The notes beneath the pieces were generated by a model. It made no database searches. It was not told the DNA's origin and worked only from the letters and a program-made list of their open reading frames with translations. A stretch of 44,951 bases of DNA from NCBI GenBank assembly GCA_026225565.1, contig JAMFTA010000121.1, forward strand, positions 1 to 44,951. Direction: 5' to 3'. Every line of letters begins with the position of its first letter. Within the stretch, counting starts at the first letter, position 1. Of the stretch, positions 17,412 to 26,237 are shown one piece after another. Origin of the DNA: Caulobacter sp. GTDB lineage: Bacteria > Pseudomonadota > Alphaproteobacteria > Caulobacterales > Caulobacteraceae. Position numbers and translations under genes: made by a program.

Positions 17412-18410
17412 TCACCCCATGGTCACCACCACCTTGCCCTGGGCGCGGCGCTCGGCCAGGTCGGCGATGGCTTGCCCCGCCTGCGCCATCGGATAGGTGG
17501 CCGAGACGTATGGCTTGATCTTGCCGGCGGCGTAGAGGGCCATCAGCTCTTCGATGTTCTCGGCATTCTCCTTGGGGTCCTTAGCGGTGAAGGCGCCCCA
17601 GAAGACGCCGACGATCTGGCAGCCCTTCAGCAGGGTCAGGTTCAGCGGAATGGACGGAATGCCCGCCGGAAAACCAATCACCAGAAAGCGGCCCTCCCAG
17701 GCGATGGCGCGCAGGGCCGCCTCGGCATAATCGCCGCCGACGGCGTCGTAAATGACGTTCGCGCCCTCCTTGCCGCAGGCGCCCTTGAACAGGTCCGCGA
17801 GCGCTTTTCGGCCCTCCTTGTCGAAGGGGCCGTGGGGATAGACCACCCCGGCGTCGGCGCCGTGCTTCAAACAGAGGTCCACCTTCTCCTGGCTGGAGCA
17901 GGCGGCGATCACCCGCGCTCCGGCCGCCTTGGCCAGCTCCACCGCCGCCAGGCCGACGCCCCCGGCGGCGCCCAGCACTAGCAAGGTCTCGCCGGCCTTG
18001 ATGTCCGCCCGCTGCTTTAAGGCATAGTGGGAGGTGCCGTAGGTCATGACGAAGGCCGCACCCTCCTCGAACGACATGCCGTCCGGCATGGGTATGCAGC
18101 GTATTTCGGGGAGGGCGATCTTCTCCGCCATGCCGCCCCAGCCCGCCTGGCCGATCACCCGGTCGCCGACTTTGATCCTGCTCGCGCCCTCGCCCACAGC
18201 TTCCACCACCCCGGCCACTTCGCCGCCGGGGGAGAAGGGGCGTTCGGGTTTGAACTGGTACTTGTCCTCGATGATGATCACGTCGGGGTAGTTGACGCCG
18301 CAGGCCTTCACCGCCACCAGCACTTCGCCGGGCTTCAGCGCCGGATCGGCCACCTCCTCCAAGACCAGGGTGTCGGGCCCGCCCACGGATTTGCTGAGTA
18401 CGGCCTTCAT
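17412..18410 (-). CDS. NADPH:quinone oxidoreductase family protein
   Basis: This 332-residue zinc-free medium-chain dehydrogenase/reductase has an N-terminal GroES-like fold (SPGGEVAGVVEAVGEG, VGDRVIG), then a Rossmann domain with LGAAGGVGLAAVELAKAAGARVIA at about residues 145-168. The catalytic zinc ligands of alcohol dehydrogenases are absent, which places it with quinone oxidoreductase/acryloyl-CoA-reductase-like enzymes that use NADPH on quinones or enones. The exact substrate is unknown. It is divergent from the asparaginase gene across 81 bp. Confidence 0.9.
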   Translation of the reverse strand: MKAVLSKSVGGPDTLVLEEVADPALKPGEVLVAVKACGVNYPDVIIIEDKYQFKPERPFSPGGEVAGVVEAVGEGASRIKVGDRVIGQAGWGGMAEKIALPEIRCIPMPDGMSFEEGAAFVMTYGTSHYALKQRADIKAGETLLVLGAAGGVGLAAVELAKAAGARVIAACSSQEKVDLCLKHGADAGVVYPHGPFDKEGRKALADLFKGACGKEGANVIYDAVGGDYAEAALRAIAWEGRFLVIGFPAGIPSIPLNLTLLKGCQIVGVFWGAFTAKDPKENAENIEELMALYAAGKIKPYVSATYPMAQAGQAIADLAERRAQGKVVVTMG

Positions 18411-18491
18411 GACGTTTCCTTGTTATGACCTCTTGTGCGGGACGCTATCGCACCCATGGCTAGGACGCCAAGACGATTTAGAGGTTTGGGT

Positions 18492-19394
18492 ATGACAAGA
18501 ACCATTGCGCTGGCTTTGCACGGGGGCGCGGGAGCCAAGGCGGGCCGCGACTATACCGCCGAGATCCTCCACATGCGGGGCCTAGTGGAGGCGGCGCGCG
18601 ACCGTCTGCTCGCCGGCGCCGCCGCCCTGGACGTAGTGGTGGAGACCGTGGCGGCGCTGGAGGCCTCGGGGCTTTACGTGGCCGGGCGCGGCGCCTCGCC
18701 CAACCGCGACGGGACCTATGAGCTCGACGCCAGTCTGATGGACGGGGCGAGCAGCCGGGCCGGGGCCGTGGCGGCGCTGAGCGGCTTTCAGAGCCCGATC
18801 GCGGCCGCTCGCGCGGTGATGGAAAACACACCCCATGTCATGCTGGCCGGCGACGGGGCGGCGGCTTTCGCCGGCGCGCAAGGGCTGGCGCGGATCACAG
18901 GTCCCGACGCCTGGTTCACCCGGGCGGGGGCGGCGGAATCCAACCACGCCCCCGGCCAGTCTCCTTCCGACTCGGCCGCGCTCGGCCACGGCACGGTCGG
19001 CTGCGTGGTGCTGGACCTGGAGGGGCGACTGGCGGGCGGCACCTCCACCGGCGGGGTGTTCAACAAGCTGCCGGGGCGGGTGGGCGATACGCCGCTGATC
19101 GGCGCCGGCGCCTGGGCCGACCGCACGGCCGCCATCTCCTGCACCGGCCAGGGGGAATATTTCATCCGCACCGCTGCCGCCTCGCAAGTCGTCCTGCGGA
19201 TGCGGCTGGCCGGCGAGAGCCTGGAGACCGCCACAGCGGCGGTGCTGGCCGAGATCAAGGGTCTCGGCGGCGAGGGTGGCCTCATCGCCGTAAGCGCCGA
19301 CGGCTCCATCGCCATGCCCTATGTCTCCGCCGGCATGAAGCGCGCCGCCCTCTATCCGGACGGCCGCATCGTCTCTGCCGCGTTCGCCGAATGA
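18492..19394 (+). CDS. Isoaspartyl peptidase / L-asparaginase (plant type)
   Basis: This 300-residue Ntn-hydrolase precursor cleaves itself before a Thr to form alpha and beta subunits, then hydrolyses isoaspartyl dipeptides or asparagine. The start of the beta subunit is Thr168 in [19 protein letters not shown] near the N-terminus and [28 protein letters not shown] in the beta subunit are family signatures. I chose ATG 18492, where the conserved sequence begins ([14 protein letters not shown]) after TAGAGGTTTGGGT. An upstream in-frame ATG at 18435 adds 19 residues unlike the family. Confidence 0.92.
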   Translation: MTRTIALALHGGAGAKAGRDYTAEILHMRGLVEAARDRLLAGAAALDVVVETVAALEASGLYVAGRGASPNRDGTYELDASLMDGASSRAGAVAALSGFQSPIAAARAVMENTPHVMLAGDGAAAFAGAQGLARITGPDAWFTRAGAAESNHAPGQSPSDSAALGHGTVGCVVLDLEGRLAGGTSTGGVFNKLPGRVGDTPLIGAGAWADRTAAISCTGQGEYFIRTAAASQVVLRMRLAGESLETATAAVLAEIKGLGGEGGLIAVSADGSIAMPYVSAGMKRAALYPDGRIVSAAFAE

Positions 19395-19458
19395 GGGAGG
19401 CCTTTGGCCTCGGAGGCCTTATCTGTTAAATCACCTCTCACCTCTTATTTAGCGGCCC

Positions 19459-20655
19459 ATGTCGACCCTGATCCTTAGCCCTTCGCGACCGTCCACAGCG
19501 CCCGCGTCCCCGGCGCCGAGCGCGCCCGTGCGTCCGAACCTCACCGGCCTCACCCGGCCGGAGCTGGCGGCGGCGCTGGTCGCCGGCGGGGCGGTGGAGC
19601 CGGCCAAGGCCAAGATGCGGGCCGGGCAGCTGTGGGGCTGGATGCACCATGCGGGCGCCACCGATTTTGGCGCCATGACCAATGTCTCCAAGGATCTGCG
19701 GGCCACGCTGGCCGAGCGCTTCAGCCTGGAGCGGCCCGAGGTGGTCGAGCGCCAGGTCTCCACCGATGGCGCCCGCAAATGGCTGATCCGCATGGCGCCG
19801 GGCATAGAGGTGGAGACGGTGTTCATCCCCGGCGTCGGGCGGGCGGGGGCTCTGTGCGTCTCCAGCCAGGTCGGCTGCACCCTGAACTGCACCTTCTGCC
19901 ACACCGGCACCCAGGCCCTGGTGAGGAACCTCACCGCCGCCGAGATCATAGCCCAGGTGCTGGCGGCCAAGGATGACCTCGGCGAATGGCCATCGGACAA
20001 GGACGACCGGCAGCTGTCCAACGTCGTCTTCATGGGCATGGGCGAGCCGCTCTATAATATCGACAACGTGGCCAAGGCCATCGATGTGATCTCCGATGGC
20101 GAGGGCATCGCCCTGTCGCGCCGGCGGATCACCGTCTCCACCTCCGGCGTCGTTCCGGAGCTGACCAAGCTCGGGAACGCCACCCAGGCCATGCTGGCCA
20201 TCTCCCTGCACGCCACCAACGATGCGCTGCGCGACGAACTGGTGCCCCTGAACAAGAAGTATCCTATCGCCGAGCTGATAGCCGGCATCCGGGCCTATCC
20301 CGGCCTCTCCAACGCCCGCCGCGTCACCTTCGAGTATGTGATGCTGAAGGGGATCAACGACAGCCCGGCCGAGGCCCGCGCCCTGGTGCAGCTGATGCAG
20401 GGCATCCCCGCCAAGATCAATCTGATCCCCTTCAACCCCTGGCCCGGCTCGCCCTACGCATGCTCGTCCTGGGGGACGATTGAGACCTTCGCCGCCATTC
20501 TCAACAAGGCCGGCTATTCGTCGCCCATCCGCACCCCCCGCGGGCGAGACATCCTGGCCGCCTGCGGCCAGCTGAAGTCGGAGAGTGAGAAGCTAAGGGC
20601 GAGCGCCCGCCGGCAGGCGGAACGCGCCGCTCTTGAAGGCGCGATCGCCGGATGA
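19459..20655 (+). CDS. rlmN: Dual-specificity 23S rRNA/tRNA adenine-C2 methyltransferase RlmN
   Basis: This 398-residue radical-SAM enzyme methylates A2503 of 23S rRNA and A37 of some tRNAs. The 4Fe-4S Cys triad is C140-x3-C144-x2-C147 ([14 protein letters not shown]). [25 protein letters not shown] and [10 protein letters not shown] are present. The second catalytic Cys is probably in [13 protein letters not shown] near the C-terminus. About 30 extra, Pro/Ala-rich residues precede the family core. The stop overlaps the DUF350 start (ATGA), so the downstream membrane genes are likely in its operon. Confidence 0.97.
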   Translation: MSTLILSPSRPSTAPASPAPSAPVRPNLTGLTRPELAAALVAGGAVEPAKAKMRAGQLWGWMHHAGATDFGAMTNVSKDLRATLAERFSLERPEVVERQVSTDGARKWLIRMAPGIEVETVFIPGVGRAGALCVSSQVGCTLNCTFCHTGTQALVRNLTAAEIIAQVLAAKDDLGEWPSDKDDRQLSNVVFMGMGEPLYNIDNVAKAIDVISDGEGIALSRRRITVSTSGVVPELTKLGNATQAMLAISLHATNDALRDELVPLNKKYPIAELIAGIRAYPGLSNARRVTFEYVMLKGINDSPAEARALVQLMQGIPAKINLIPFNPWPGSPYACSSWGTIETFAAILNKAGYSSPIRTPRGRDILAACGQLKSESEKLRASARRQAERAALEGAIAG

Positions 20656-21065
20656 GTCCTGAGGTTCAGGCCTTCGCGTCGGGCTTCCCCGTCACTATTC
20701 TGCACGCCGCGGTCAGCCTGACGATCCTGGTTCTGGGCTGCGCCGCCTATGGCTTCCTGTCGCCGATCAAGGAGGTGATCCTGATCCGCGAAGGTTCGAC
20801 GGCGGCGACCATCGCCTTCGCAGGCGCCATCCTGGGCCTCGCCATTCCCCTGGCAGTGTCGCTCACCGCCTCCGCCTCGCTAATCGAGATCGCCCTTTGG
20901 GGCGTCAGCCTGATCGTGGTGCAGCTGTTGGTGTTCCGCCTGATCGACCTCCTCCTCACCGGCATCCCGCAAAGGGTGCGGGAGGGCGAGACGGACGCCG
21001 CCGTACTGCTCGCCGCCGCGCGGGTCGGGGCTGCCCTGGTGCTGGCCGCGGCGGTGGCCGGATGA
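20652..21065 (+). CDS. DUF350 domain membrane protein
   Basis: This 137-residue protein has four hydrophobic helices. The pattern [31 protein letters not shown], followed by [23 protein letters not shown], matches the DUF350 repeat (I..GN.AAAI.F.G..LG..IPL). Function is unknown in this family, which in other bacteria sits near potassium-channel-like or membrane-stress genes. ATG 20652 overlaps the rlmN stop by 4 bp, and the protease gene follows after 13 bp. The three genes form one likely transcript. Confidence 0.85.
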   Translation: MSPEVQAFASGFPVTILHAAVSLTILVLGCAAYGFLSPIKEVILIREGSTAATIAFAGAILGLAIPLAVSLTASASLIEIALWGVSLIVVQLLVFRLIDLLLTGIPQRVREGETDAAVLLAAARVGAALVLAAAVAG

Positions 21066-21078
21066 TCCGAGTGGGCTG

Positions 21079-21975
21079 ATGACCGGAGCGGGGGCTCATC
21101 AGCACTGGCATTTTCCGAGACTGCCTGACTGGCTGATCTACGCCGTCATTGTCGCCGCCCTGGTCCTGGCGGCCCTCGGTCGGCGCGAGAACGCTGACGC
21201 CCCACCGGCCCCACCGCCCCTCTCCAGCGAGGAGGGGCGGCTCCTGCCGTCCGCCTCCACCTTCGCCCCGCAGGTGGTCGTCAAGGTCTCCGCCGATCCG
21301 GGCGGGCCGATGAGCGGCAGCGCCTTTTCCATCAGCCCCACGGGCGTGTGGCTGACCGCCCGGCACGTGGTCGCCGGCTGCCACAAGGTCGCTTTGATGG
21401 AGGCGCCCGGCAAGGCCGCCGCCGCCATGGTCTCCTCCGAGCCGGCCGGCGCGCCGGCCACCGACGTGGCGGTGCTGACCACCGAGGGCGGCGCCCCGGC
21501 CCTGCCGCTGGCCCAGAGCGGCGGGCTGCGCCTGGGCGAGCGAGGCTTTCATCCTGGCTTTCCGCAGGCGCGCGCCGGGGAGGTCACCACCCGTCTGCTC
21601 GGCCGCCAAACCCTGGAATTTCGCGCTCGCAGCAAGGCGGGCCAACGCACCGTGCGTTCGGAATCGGTGCTCTCTTGGGCCGAGGCCGGGCGCACCGGCG
21701 GTCTGCATGGCGACCTGGCGGGACTTTCCGGCGCCCCGGTGCTGGATGCGCGCGGCCGAGTGGTCGGCGTCACCCTGGCCGAGGCGCCTCGGCGTGGCCG
21801 CATCTACTCCGCCTCCTTCGACGCCATCCACCAGGCCCTACAGCAGGCGCGGATAACGCTTCTTCCGACCACGCAGCTGGGGGATCAGGTGAGCGTGGAG
21901 AACTACGGCCGCGTGGCCGATGACCTCCGCCGCGACCTCAGCGTCGCCCAGGTGGTGTGCCTGGATGGGCAGTAG
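21079..21975 (+). CDS. Membrane-anchored trypsin-like serine protease
   Basis: 298 residues. One N-terminal transmembrane helix (about 17-35) is followed by a Pro-rich linker and an S1-type chymotrypsin fold. The triad is readable: His in WLTARHVVAGC (about 95), Asp in PATDVAVL (about 132), and Ser in GDLAGLSGAPVLD (about 217). There is no PDZ domain, unlike HtrA/DegS. It is expected to face the periplasm. Two Cys (GCHKV and near the C-terminus) could pair. It lies 13 bp after the DUF350 gene and probably acts with it. The substrate is unknown. Confidence 0.82.
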   Translation: MTGAGAHQHWHFPRLPDWLIYAVIVAALVLAALGRRENADAPPAPPPLSSEEGRLLPSASTFAPQVVVKVSADPGGPMSGSAFSISPTGVWLTARHVVAGCHKVALMEAPGKAAAAMVSSEPAGAPATDVAVLTTEGGAPALPLAQSGGLRLGERGFHPGFPQARAGEVTTRLLGRQTLEFRARSKAGQRTVRSESVLSWAEAGRTGGLHGDLAGLSGAPVLDARGRVVGVTLAEAPRRGRIYSASFDAIHQALQQARITLLPTTQLGDQVSVENYGRVADDLRRDLSVAQVVCLDGQ

Positions 21976-22020
21976 CGCCCTGCGACCCCTCGTGAGCTCC
22001 ACCGCGCGCAATTTTTCTTA

Positions 22021-22047
22021 TTAGCACTCGATGCTGTTGAGTGCTTG
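22021..22047. promoter_or_regulatory. CIRCE operator (HrcA-binding site), orphan
   Basis: TTAGCACTC-N9-GAGTGCTTG matches the CIRCE consensus TTAGCACTC-N9-GAGTGCTAA at 16 of 18 arm positions with the exact 9-bp spacer. HrcA, encoded at 37530-38618, binds this operator. CIRCE normally precedes groESL or dnaK, but no chaperone gene follows; the next gene is the DUF6572 protein at 22207. A CTTATT -10-like element (22017-22022) overlaps the left end. The partial motif AGCACTCG recurs at 22150-22157. Confidence 0.85.
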
Positions 22048-22206
22048 GTTCCGTCCGAGATGTGCAGCAGTGTCGCAGTTGTGCCCAAGCAAAGGGCGAT
22101 TGCAACGAAATCGTCATAACTCGAGTCGCCTCCTTGATCCGTGGCGCGAAGCACTCGTTGATCTGACCATCAGCTTGTCTGGCGCCGGATGAAAAGGATC
22201 ATTGGC

Positions 22207-22539
22207 ATGTCCGTGCTCGAAACCGATCTTGTCGACTATGTCTATCTGGATGACCTGACCCAGACGCCGGTCTTGGTGGTGTCCGATCCCCTCACCTGGA
22301 AGCCGCCCGAGGATGAGACCCATCTGGACGCCCTGCGCGACAAGCTGAACGCTCAGATCGCCTTTGTGGAGACCGGGCAGATCCGAGGCGTCTGGCCGGG
22401 TTACGCGGGGGGCCTCGTTAAGGTGGAGGTGGTGGCGCGCTACGCTCTCAACCGGGCCGCCGAGCAGTTCTACGGCGCGGCCGAACGGGTGATGAAGAAG
22501 GCCAATATGCAGCTCGACTTTCGCCTCTGCGACGGCTGA
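22207..22539 (+). CDS. DUF6572-like protein
   Basis: 110 residues from ATG 22207, preceded by AAGGA at 8 nt; an in-frame ATG at 22189 would place that site inside the gene. The N-terminal half follows the DUF6572 pattern: VDYVYLDD..QTPVLVVSDPLTW, then HLDALRDKLNAQIAFVETGQI. The function is unknown; it is a soluble cytoplasmic protein by composition. It is the first gene after the CIRCE operator, with a leader of about 160-180 nt if transcription starts there. Regulation by HrcA is an inference from position. Confidence 0.75.
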   Translation: MSVLETDLVDYVYLDDLTQTPVLVVSDPLTWKPPEDETHLDALRDKLNAQIAFVETGQIRGVWPGYAGGLVKVEVVARYALNRAAEQFYGAAERVMKKANMQLDFRLCDG

Positions 22540-22620
22540 GCGGCAAGTTATCGGCCACGCATCCAAAGAGCGGGGCCGGCGTTACGTCGGGTGAATGTAA
22601 AGCGTCCTGAGGAGGACCGC

Positions 22621-23070
22621 ATGTCGCCCAGCCATATCGCCGCCCATCTGGGAGGTCGTCTTGCGTTTCTCGCCACCGTCTTGGTCGCGTCGGCCGCCCT
22701 CGCCCAGCCCATGGCGCCGGTTGGCCCCGTGCCGGTGGCGCCGGGTACCACGGCGGCGGACATAGCGCCGGCGCCGGGCCTGCCCGGACCGCAATCGGTG
22801 GACCCCGCGCCCGGCGCCGCCGGCCCCTACGCCAACCATTCCGCCCACGCCTTCTACGATGTGGACGCCCGTATCGGTCGGGTGGAGCAGCGCATCGGCG
22901 CCAATCTTTCCGGCGCGCAGCAGAAACGGGCCATGCACGTCCTCGCCGGCATCAAGGGCGAGGAAAGATCGCAAATCGCCCGCCATGGCGACCTTCTGGA
23001 CTGGGCGCGGGAAAACCTGAACCATCGGCTGGATGCGCTGATCCATACCTATCCCTCCCTGCATGGCTGA
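22621..23070 (+). CDS. Exported protein of unknown function
   Basis: 149 residues from ATG 22621, with GAGGA 4 nt upstream (an ATG at 22591 lacks a site). A signal peptide ends near ALAQP (residue 29). A Pro/Ala/Gly-rich linker (about 30-70) and then an Arg/Glu-rich helical domain follow (YDVDARIGRVEQRIGANLSG, and HGDLLDWARENLNHRLDALI). The helical part suggests a small periplasmic helical bundle. I do not recognise a named family. Confidence 0.75.
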   Translation: MSPSHIAAHLGGRLAFLATVLVASAALAQPMAPVGPVPVAPGTTAADIAPAPGLPGPQSVDPAPGAAGPYANHSAHAFYDVDARIGRVEQRIGANLSGAQQKRAMHVLAGIKGEERSQIARHGDLLDWARENLNHRLDALIHTYPSLHG

Positions 23071-23166
23071 TCGGGCCGACACGCGTATCTGGGGGTCGAC
23101 AAACGGCTGAGCTGACGTGTTAATAGGCCATCACGCGGCCACGCCGGCCGCGGCCGGAGATGCGCT

Positions 23167-23493
23167 ATGGGCCTGTTTGATTCCCTCGAAGGCATGGCGA
23201 TGCAGGAACTGCGCAGCCAGGGCCCCGGTCTGCTCAACCAGGCTTTAGCCAATACCCCGCTGGCCGGCGCATCGGGCCTGATCGACCAGCTGATCCAAGG
23301 CGGCCTCGGCCCTCAGGTGGCGGCGATGCAGCAGGGAGACGCCAGCGCCGCCCCCAGCCCCGATCAGCTGAAGGATGTGCTCGACGGCGATCACGTGCAG
23401 CAAATGGCCCAATCCCTGGGTGTCAACCCGGATCAGATCCTGGCTCTGATCTCTCAGCACCTTCCCGCCCTGGCGCAACAACAGGCCAGCTGA
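23167..23493 (+). CDS. YidB/DUF937 family protein
   Basis: This 108-residue protein begins MGLFDSL like YidB. The body contains LIDQLIQGGLGPQV, a Ser/Pro spacer, PDQLKDVLDGDHVQQMAQSLGV and PDQILALISQHLPALAQQ, which is the DUF937/YidB pattern. Function is unknown; the proteins are helical and soluble. It starts with a GGAG about 8 nt upstream and stands alone, with 96 bp before it and 119 bp after it. Confidence 0.8.
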   Translation: MGLFDSLEGMAMQELRSQGPGLLNQALANTPLAGASGLIDQLIQGGLGPQVAAMQQGDASAAPSPDQLKDVLDGDHVQQMAQSLGVNPDQILALISQHLPALAQQQAS

Positions 23494-23540
23494 GGCGTCG
23501 ATATCGGGGGCGTGCGTCGCCCCTTCACGGCCGCGGCGGC

Positions 23541-23558
23541 ATGTCATAAAAGCGTTGT
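23541..23558 (+). promoter_or_regulatory. Weak PhoB-box-like site before phnC
   Basis: ATGTCATAAAAGCGTTGT resembles the PhoB direct-repeat box (CTGTCAT-N4-CTGTCAT). The first half-site matches at 6 of 7 bases and the second is poor. It lies 55 bp before phnC, a gene usually induced by phosphate starvation, and context is the main support. Confidence 0.3.
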
Positions 23559-23612
23559 GGGCGGCGGCCTAGGAACGCAAACCTGTCCGACTAAAAAGGC
23601 GATCCGCGAGAC

Positions 23613-24404
23613 ATGGCCGCCGACATCGCCTTCGCCGTTTGCGGCGTCTCCAAGACCTACGGCGGGCGCCAGGCGCTGAATCACGTGACGCTGTCGGTGG
23701 CCAAGGGGGAGATGATCGGCCTGATCGGTCCTTCGGGCTCCGGCAAGTCCACCCTTTTGCGAGCGCTGACGGGCCTGGTGCGTATCGACGCCGATGCCGG
23801 GACCATCTCAGCCTTCGACGCGCCCTTGCAGACCCATGGCCGGGTGATCGACAAGGTGCAGGCGGTGCGCGCTCGCATCGGCTTTATCTTCCAGTCCTTC
23901 AACCTGGTGGGCCGGCTCAGCCTGTTTTCCAACGTCATGGTCGGGGCCCTGGCCAAGCTGCCGGTCTGGCGAGGGATGCTGGGGCTGTGGCCCGCCGAGG
24001 ACAAGGCTCGCGCCATGCAGGCCCTAGCCCGGGTCGGGGTCGCCGACTACGCAGGCCAGCGCGCCAACACCCTTTCGGGGGGGCAGCAGCAGCGGGGCGC
24101 CATTGCCCGCACCCTGGTCCAGGGCGCCGAGGTGATCCTGGCCGACGAGCCGGTCGCCTCCCTCGATCCCGTCGCGGCGAGGAAGGTGATGGGCGCCCTG
24201 CAGGAGCTGAACCGCAACGACAGGCTGACGGTGATCGTCACCCTGCACCATGTGGAATACGCCATCCGCTATTGCCCGCGCATTGTGGCGTTGAAGGCGG
24301 GCCAGATTGTCTACGACGGCCCGGCCAAGGGCCTCGACCGCAAGCGCCTGATCGACATCTATGGTCCGGAAATCGACGACATCATGCCAGAGGATCCCTC
24401 ATGA
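23613..24404 (+). CDS. phnC: Phosphonate ABC transporter ATP-binding protein
   Basis: This 263-residue ATPase of the phosphonate importer has Walker A GPSGSGKST (about 42-50), Q-loop FIFQSFNLVGRL, signature LSGGQQQRGAIARTL (about 154) and Walker B VILADEPVASLDP (about 174). The NVMVGAL segment after the Q-loop is characteristic of PhnC. The stop overlaps phnD (ATGA). Substrate assignment comes from the binding-protein gene that follows; phosphite or another phosphorus ester is possible. Confidence 0.92.
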   Translation: MAADIAFAVCGVSKTYGGRQALNHVTLSVAKGEMIGLIGPSGSGKSTLLRALTGLVRIDADAGTISAFDAPLQTHGRVIDKVQAVRARIGFIFQSFNLVGRLSLFSNVMVGALAKLPVWRGMLGLWPAEDKARAMQALARVGVADYAGQRANTLSGGQQQRGAIARTLVQGAEVILADEPVASLDPVAARKVMGALQELNRNDRLTVIVTLHHVEYAIRYCPRIVALKAGQIVYDGPAKGLDRKRLIDIYGPEIDDIMPEDPS

Positions 24405-25318
24405 GCACGCGCCGCACCTTCCTCAGTCTCGCCGCCGCGGCGCTGGTCAGCCTCGCCGGCTGTAGTAAAATCGCGCCAGCGGACCAGCCCCTGACCTTCT
24501 CCATCCTCTCGGCGGAGGATCAGGCCTCGTTCGGACCCCTGTGGCAGCCAATGCTGGACGACCTCTCCACCGCCATCGGGCGCAGGGTGCAGCCGCGCTT
24601 CTCCTCCAGCTACTCCCTTTTGGTGGAGGCCATGGCCGCCAATCAGTCGCAGATCGGCTGGTTCTCGGCCGAGCCGGCGCTGGACGCCATCGAGCGCGCC
24701 AATGCTCGGGTGTTCGCCCGCACCGTCGATCTGGAGGGGCGCGACACCTATACCTCGGTGGTCATCGTCAAGAAGGGCTCGGGCCTGACGCTCGACCGAA
24801 TCCTGGCCTGCGACCACAGCCTGAACTTCGGCATGGGCGATCCGAAATCCACCTCGGGGACGTTGGCGCCCATGACCTATCTGTTCAAGCCCAAGGGGAT
24901 CGACCCCAACAGCTGCTTCAAGACGGTGAGATCCGCCGCCCACTCGGCCAATCTGTTCGCCGTGGCCAATGGGGCGCTGGACGCCTCCACCAACAATTCA
25001 GTGGGCCTGGACTTCGCCCGGGTCGGCAATCCGGCGGCCAAGGCGGCCTATGACGACCTGCAGGTGGTGTGGACCTCGCCGCCCCTGCCGGAATCGGCCC
25101 TGGTCTATCGCAAGGACATCGATCCGGCACTACAGGCCAAGATCGCCGCCTTCTTCCTGCACTATGGCGTGGGGACCGGGCCCGACGCCGACCGCCAACG
25201 CGCCATCATGACCAAGCTGCACTATTCTGTGTTTCATGCCGCCGACGACAGCTATTTGGATCCGGTGCGCCAGATGGAGGCCGCCAAGGCGCCGACTGGC
25301 GCCAAGCCCACGCCATGA
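24401..25318 (+). CDS. phnD: Phosphonate ABC transporter substrate-binding lipoprotein
   Basis: This 305-residue periplasmic receptor has an N-terminal lipoprotein signal with lipobox LAGC (Cys about 24), which suggests it is tethered to the membrane. The FGMGDPKSTSGTLAPMTYLF segment contains the Ser-Thr-Ser phosph(on)ate-binding loop typical of PhnD. The IGWFSAEPALDAIERANA segment is also conserved. The start overlaps the phnC stop and the end overlaps the phnE start, each by 4 bp. Confidence 0.92.
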   Translation: MSTRRTFLSLAAAALVSLAGCSKIAPADQPLTFSILSAEDQASFGPLWQPMLDDLSTAIGRRVQPRFSSSYSLLVEAMAANQSQIGWFSAEPALDAIERANARVFARTVDLEGRDTYTSVVIVKKGSGLTLDRILACDHSLNFGMGDPKSTSGTLAPMTYLFKPKGIDPNSCFKTVRSAAHSANLFAVANGALDASTNNSVGLDFARVGNPAAKAAYDDLQVVWTSPPLPESALVYRKDIDPALQAKIAAFFLHYGVGTGPDADRQRAIMTKLHYSVFHAADDSYLDPVRQMEAAKAPTGAKPTP

Positions 25319-26130
25319 GCCAGACGCCCGCGGCGTCGCCGATGAGCGATCTGGCTCCGCCCACACGGCCGCTCGCCGGCCGATTGATCGACCTCGCTCT
25401 GTTCGGCGGCCTGGTTATCCTGCTCGCCTGGAGCTTTTCGGCGGTGGAGATGCGGCACCTGCCGCTGATCTTCAGCAACTCCACGCGCATCGGCAATTTC
25501 GCGGCAGGCTTCCTGCACCCCGACTTCTCTCAGTGGCCGCTGTTCGTCGGGGCCATGGTGCTGACCCTGCAGATTGCCCTTTGGGGCACGGTCTTGGCCA
25601 TCGTCATCGCCATTCCGCTCGGCCTTTTGGCCGCCAAGAACGTCAGCCCGATCTGGGTGCAGCAGCCGGTGCGGCGCCTCTTGGATCTGATGCGAGCCGT
25701 GCCGGACCTAGTGATCGGCTATATCTTCATCGTGGCGGTGGGGCTGGGGCCGTTCGCGGGCGTCATGGCCCTGGCCATCAACACCGGCGGCGTCCTGGCC
25801 AAGCTCTTCTCAGAAGCTGTGGAATCCATCGATCCCCAGCCAGTGGAGGGGGTGCGGGCCGTGGGCGCCGCGCCGATCCACGAGGTGGTGTGGGGAATCC
25901 TGCCGCAAGTCGGGCCCCTGTGGACCTCCTACGCCCTCTATCGGTTCGAGAGCAACGCCCGCTCGGCCACCGTGCTCGGCCTGATCGGCGCCGGCGGCAT
26001 CGGCCAGCTCCTGTTTGACAGCCTGAACACCTATGCCTACGGCCAGGTCGCCGCCATCATCGTGGTGATCGTAGTCGCGGTGTCGCTGATCGACCTCTTG
26101 TCCCAGGCGCTGCGGGCGCGGTTGCTGTAG
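25315..26130 (+). CDS. phnE: Phosphonate ABC transporter permease
   Basis: This 271-residue permease with six hydrophobic helices starts at ATG 25315, overlapping the phnD stop (ATGA). Family features are LLDLMRAVPDLVIGYIFIVAVGLGPFAGVMAL and the EAA-type cytoplasmic loop SEAVESIDPQPVEGVRAVGA. YRFESNARSATVLGLIGAGGIGQLL is the PhnE C-terminal signature. It completes a phnCDE importer, and only one permease gene is present. No C-P lyase, phosphonatase or phosphite dehydrogenase gene is near. Confidence 0.93.
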   Translation: MSQTPAASPMSDLAPPTRPLAGRLIDLALFGGLVILLAWSFSAVEMRHLPLIFSNSTRIGNFAAGFLHPDFSQWPLFVGAMVLTLQIALWGTVLAIVIAIPLGLLAAKNVSPIWVQQPVRRLLDLMRAVPDLVIGYIFIVAVGLGPFAGVMALAINTGGVLAKLFSEAVESIDPQPVEGVRAVGAAPIHEVVWGILPQVGPLWTSYALYRFESNARSATVLGLIGAGGIGQLLFDSLNTYAYGQVAAIIVVIVVAVSLIDLLSQALRARLL

Positions 26131-26203
26131 CGGTCCCCGAGGCGGATCGGCGAACCTCACCGAGAATTGTATGGTTTTGATCTATTGATAGTTCCACCCT
26201 ATA

Positions 26204-26217
26204 TGCATATATATGCA
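26204..26217. promoter_or_regulatory. AT-rich perfect palindrome TGCATATATATGCA
   Basis: A perfect 14-bp dyad sits in a conspicuously AT-rich stretch of about 60 bp, 20 bp before the ATG of the small membrane protein gene at 26238. Both the symmetry and its position suggest an operator or a promoter core. The regulator is unknown. Confidence 0.4.
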
Positions 26218-26237
26218 CCTTGCTGCGAGGTGCTGCC

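Noticed and set aside
21991-22022. Full sigma-32 promoter overlapping the CIRCE
   Set aside because: CTTATT fits a -10, but no CTTG lies 17-18 bp upstream.
22150-22157. Second CIRCE element
   Set aside because: Only the left-arm motif AGCACTCG is present; there is no matching right arm at the required distance.
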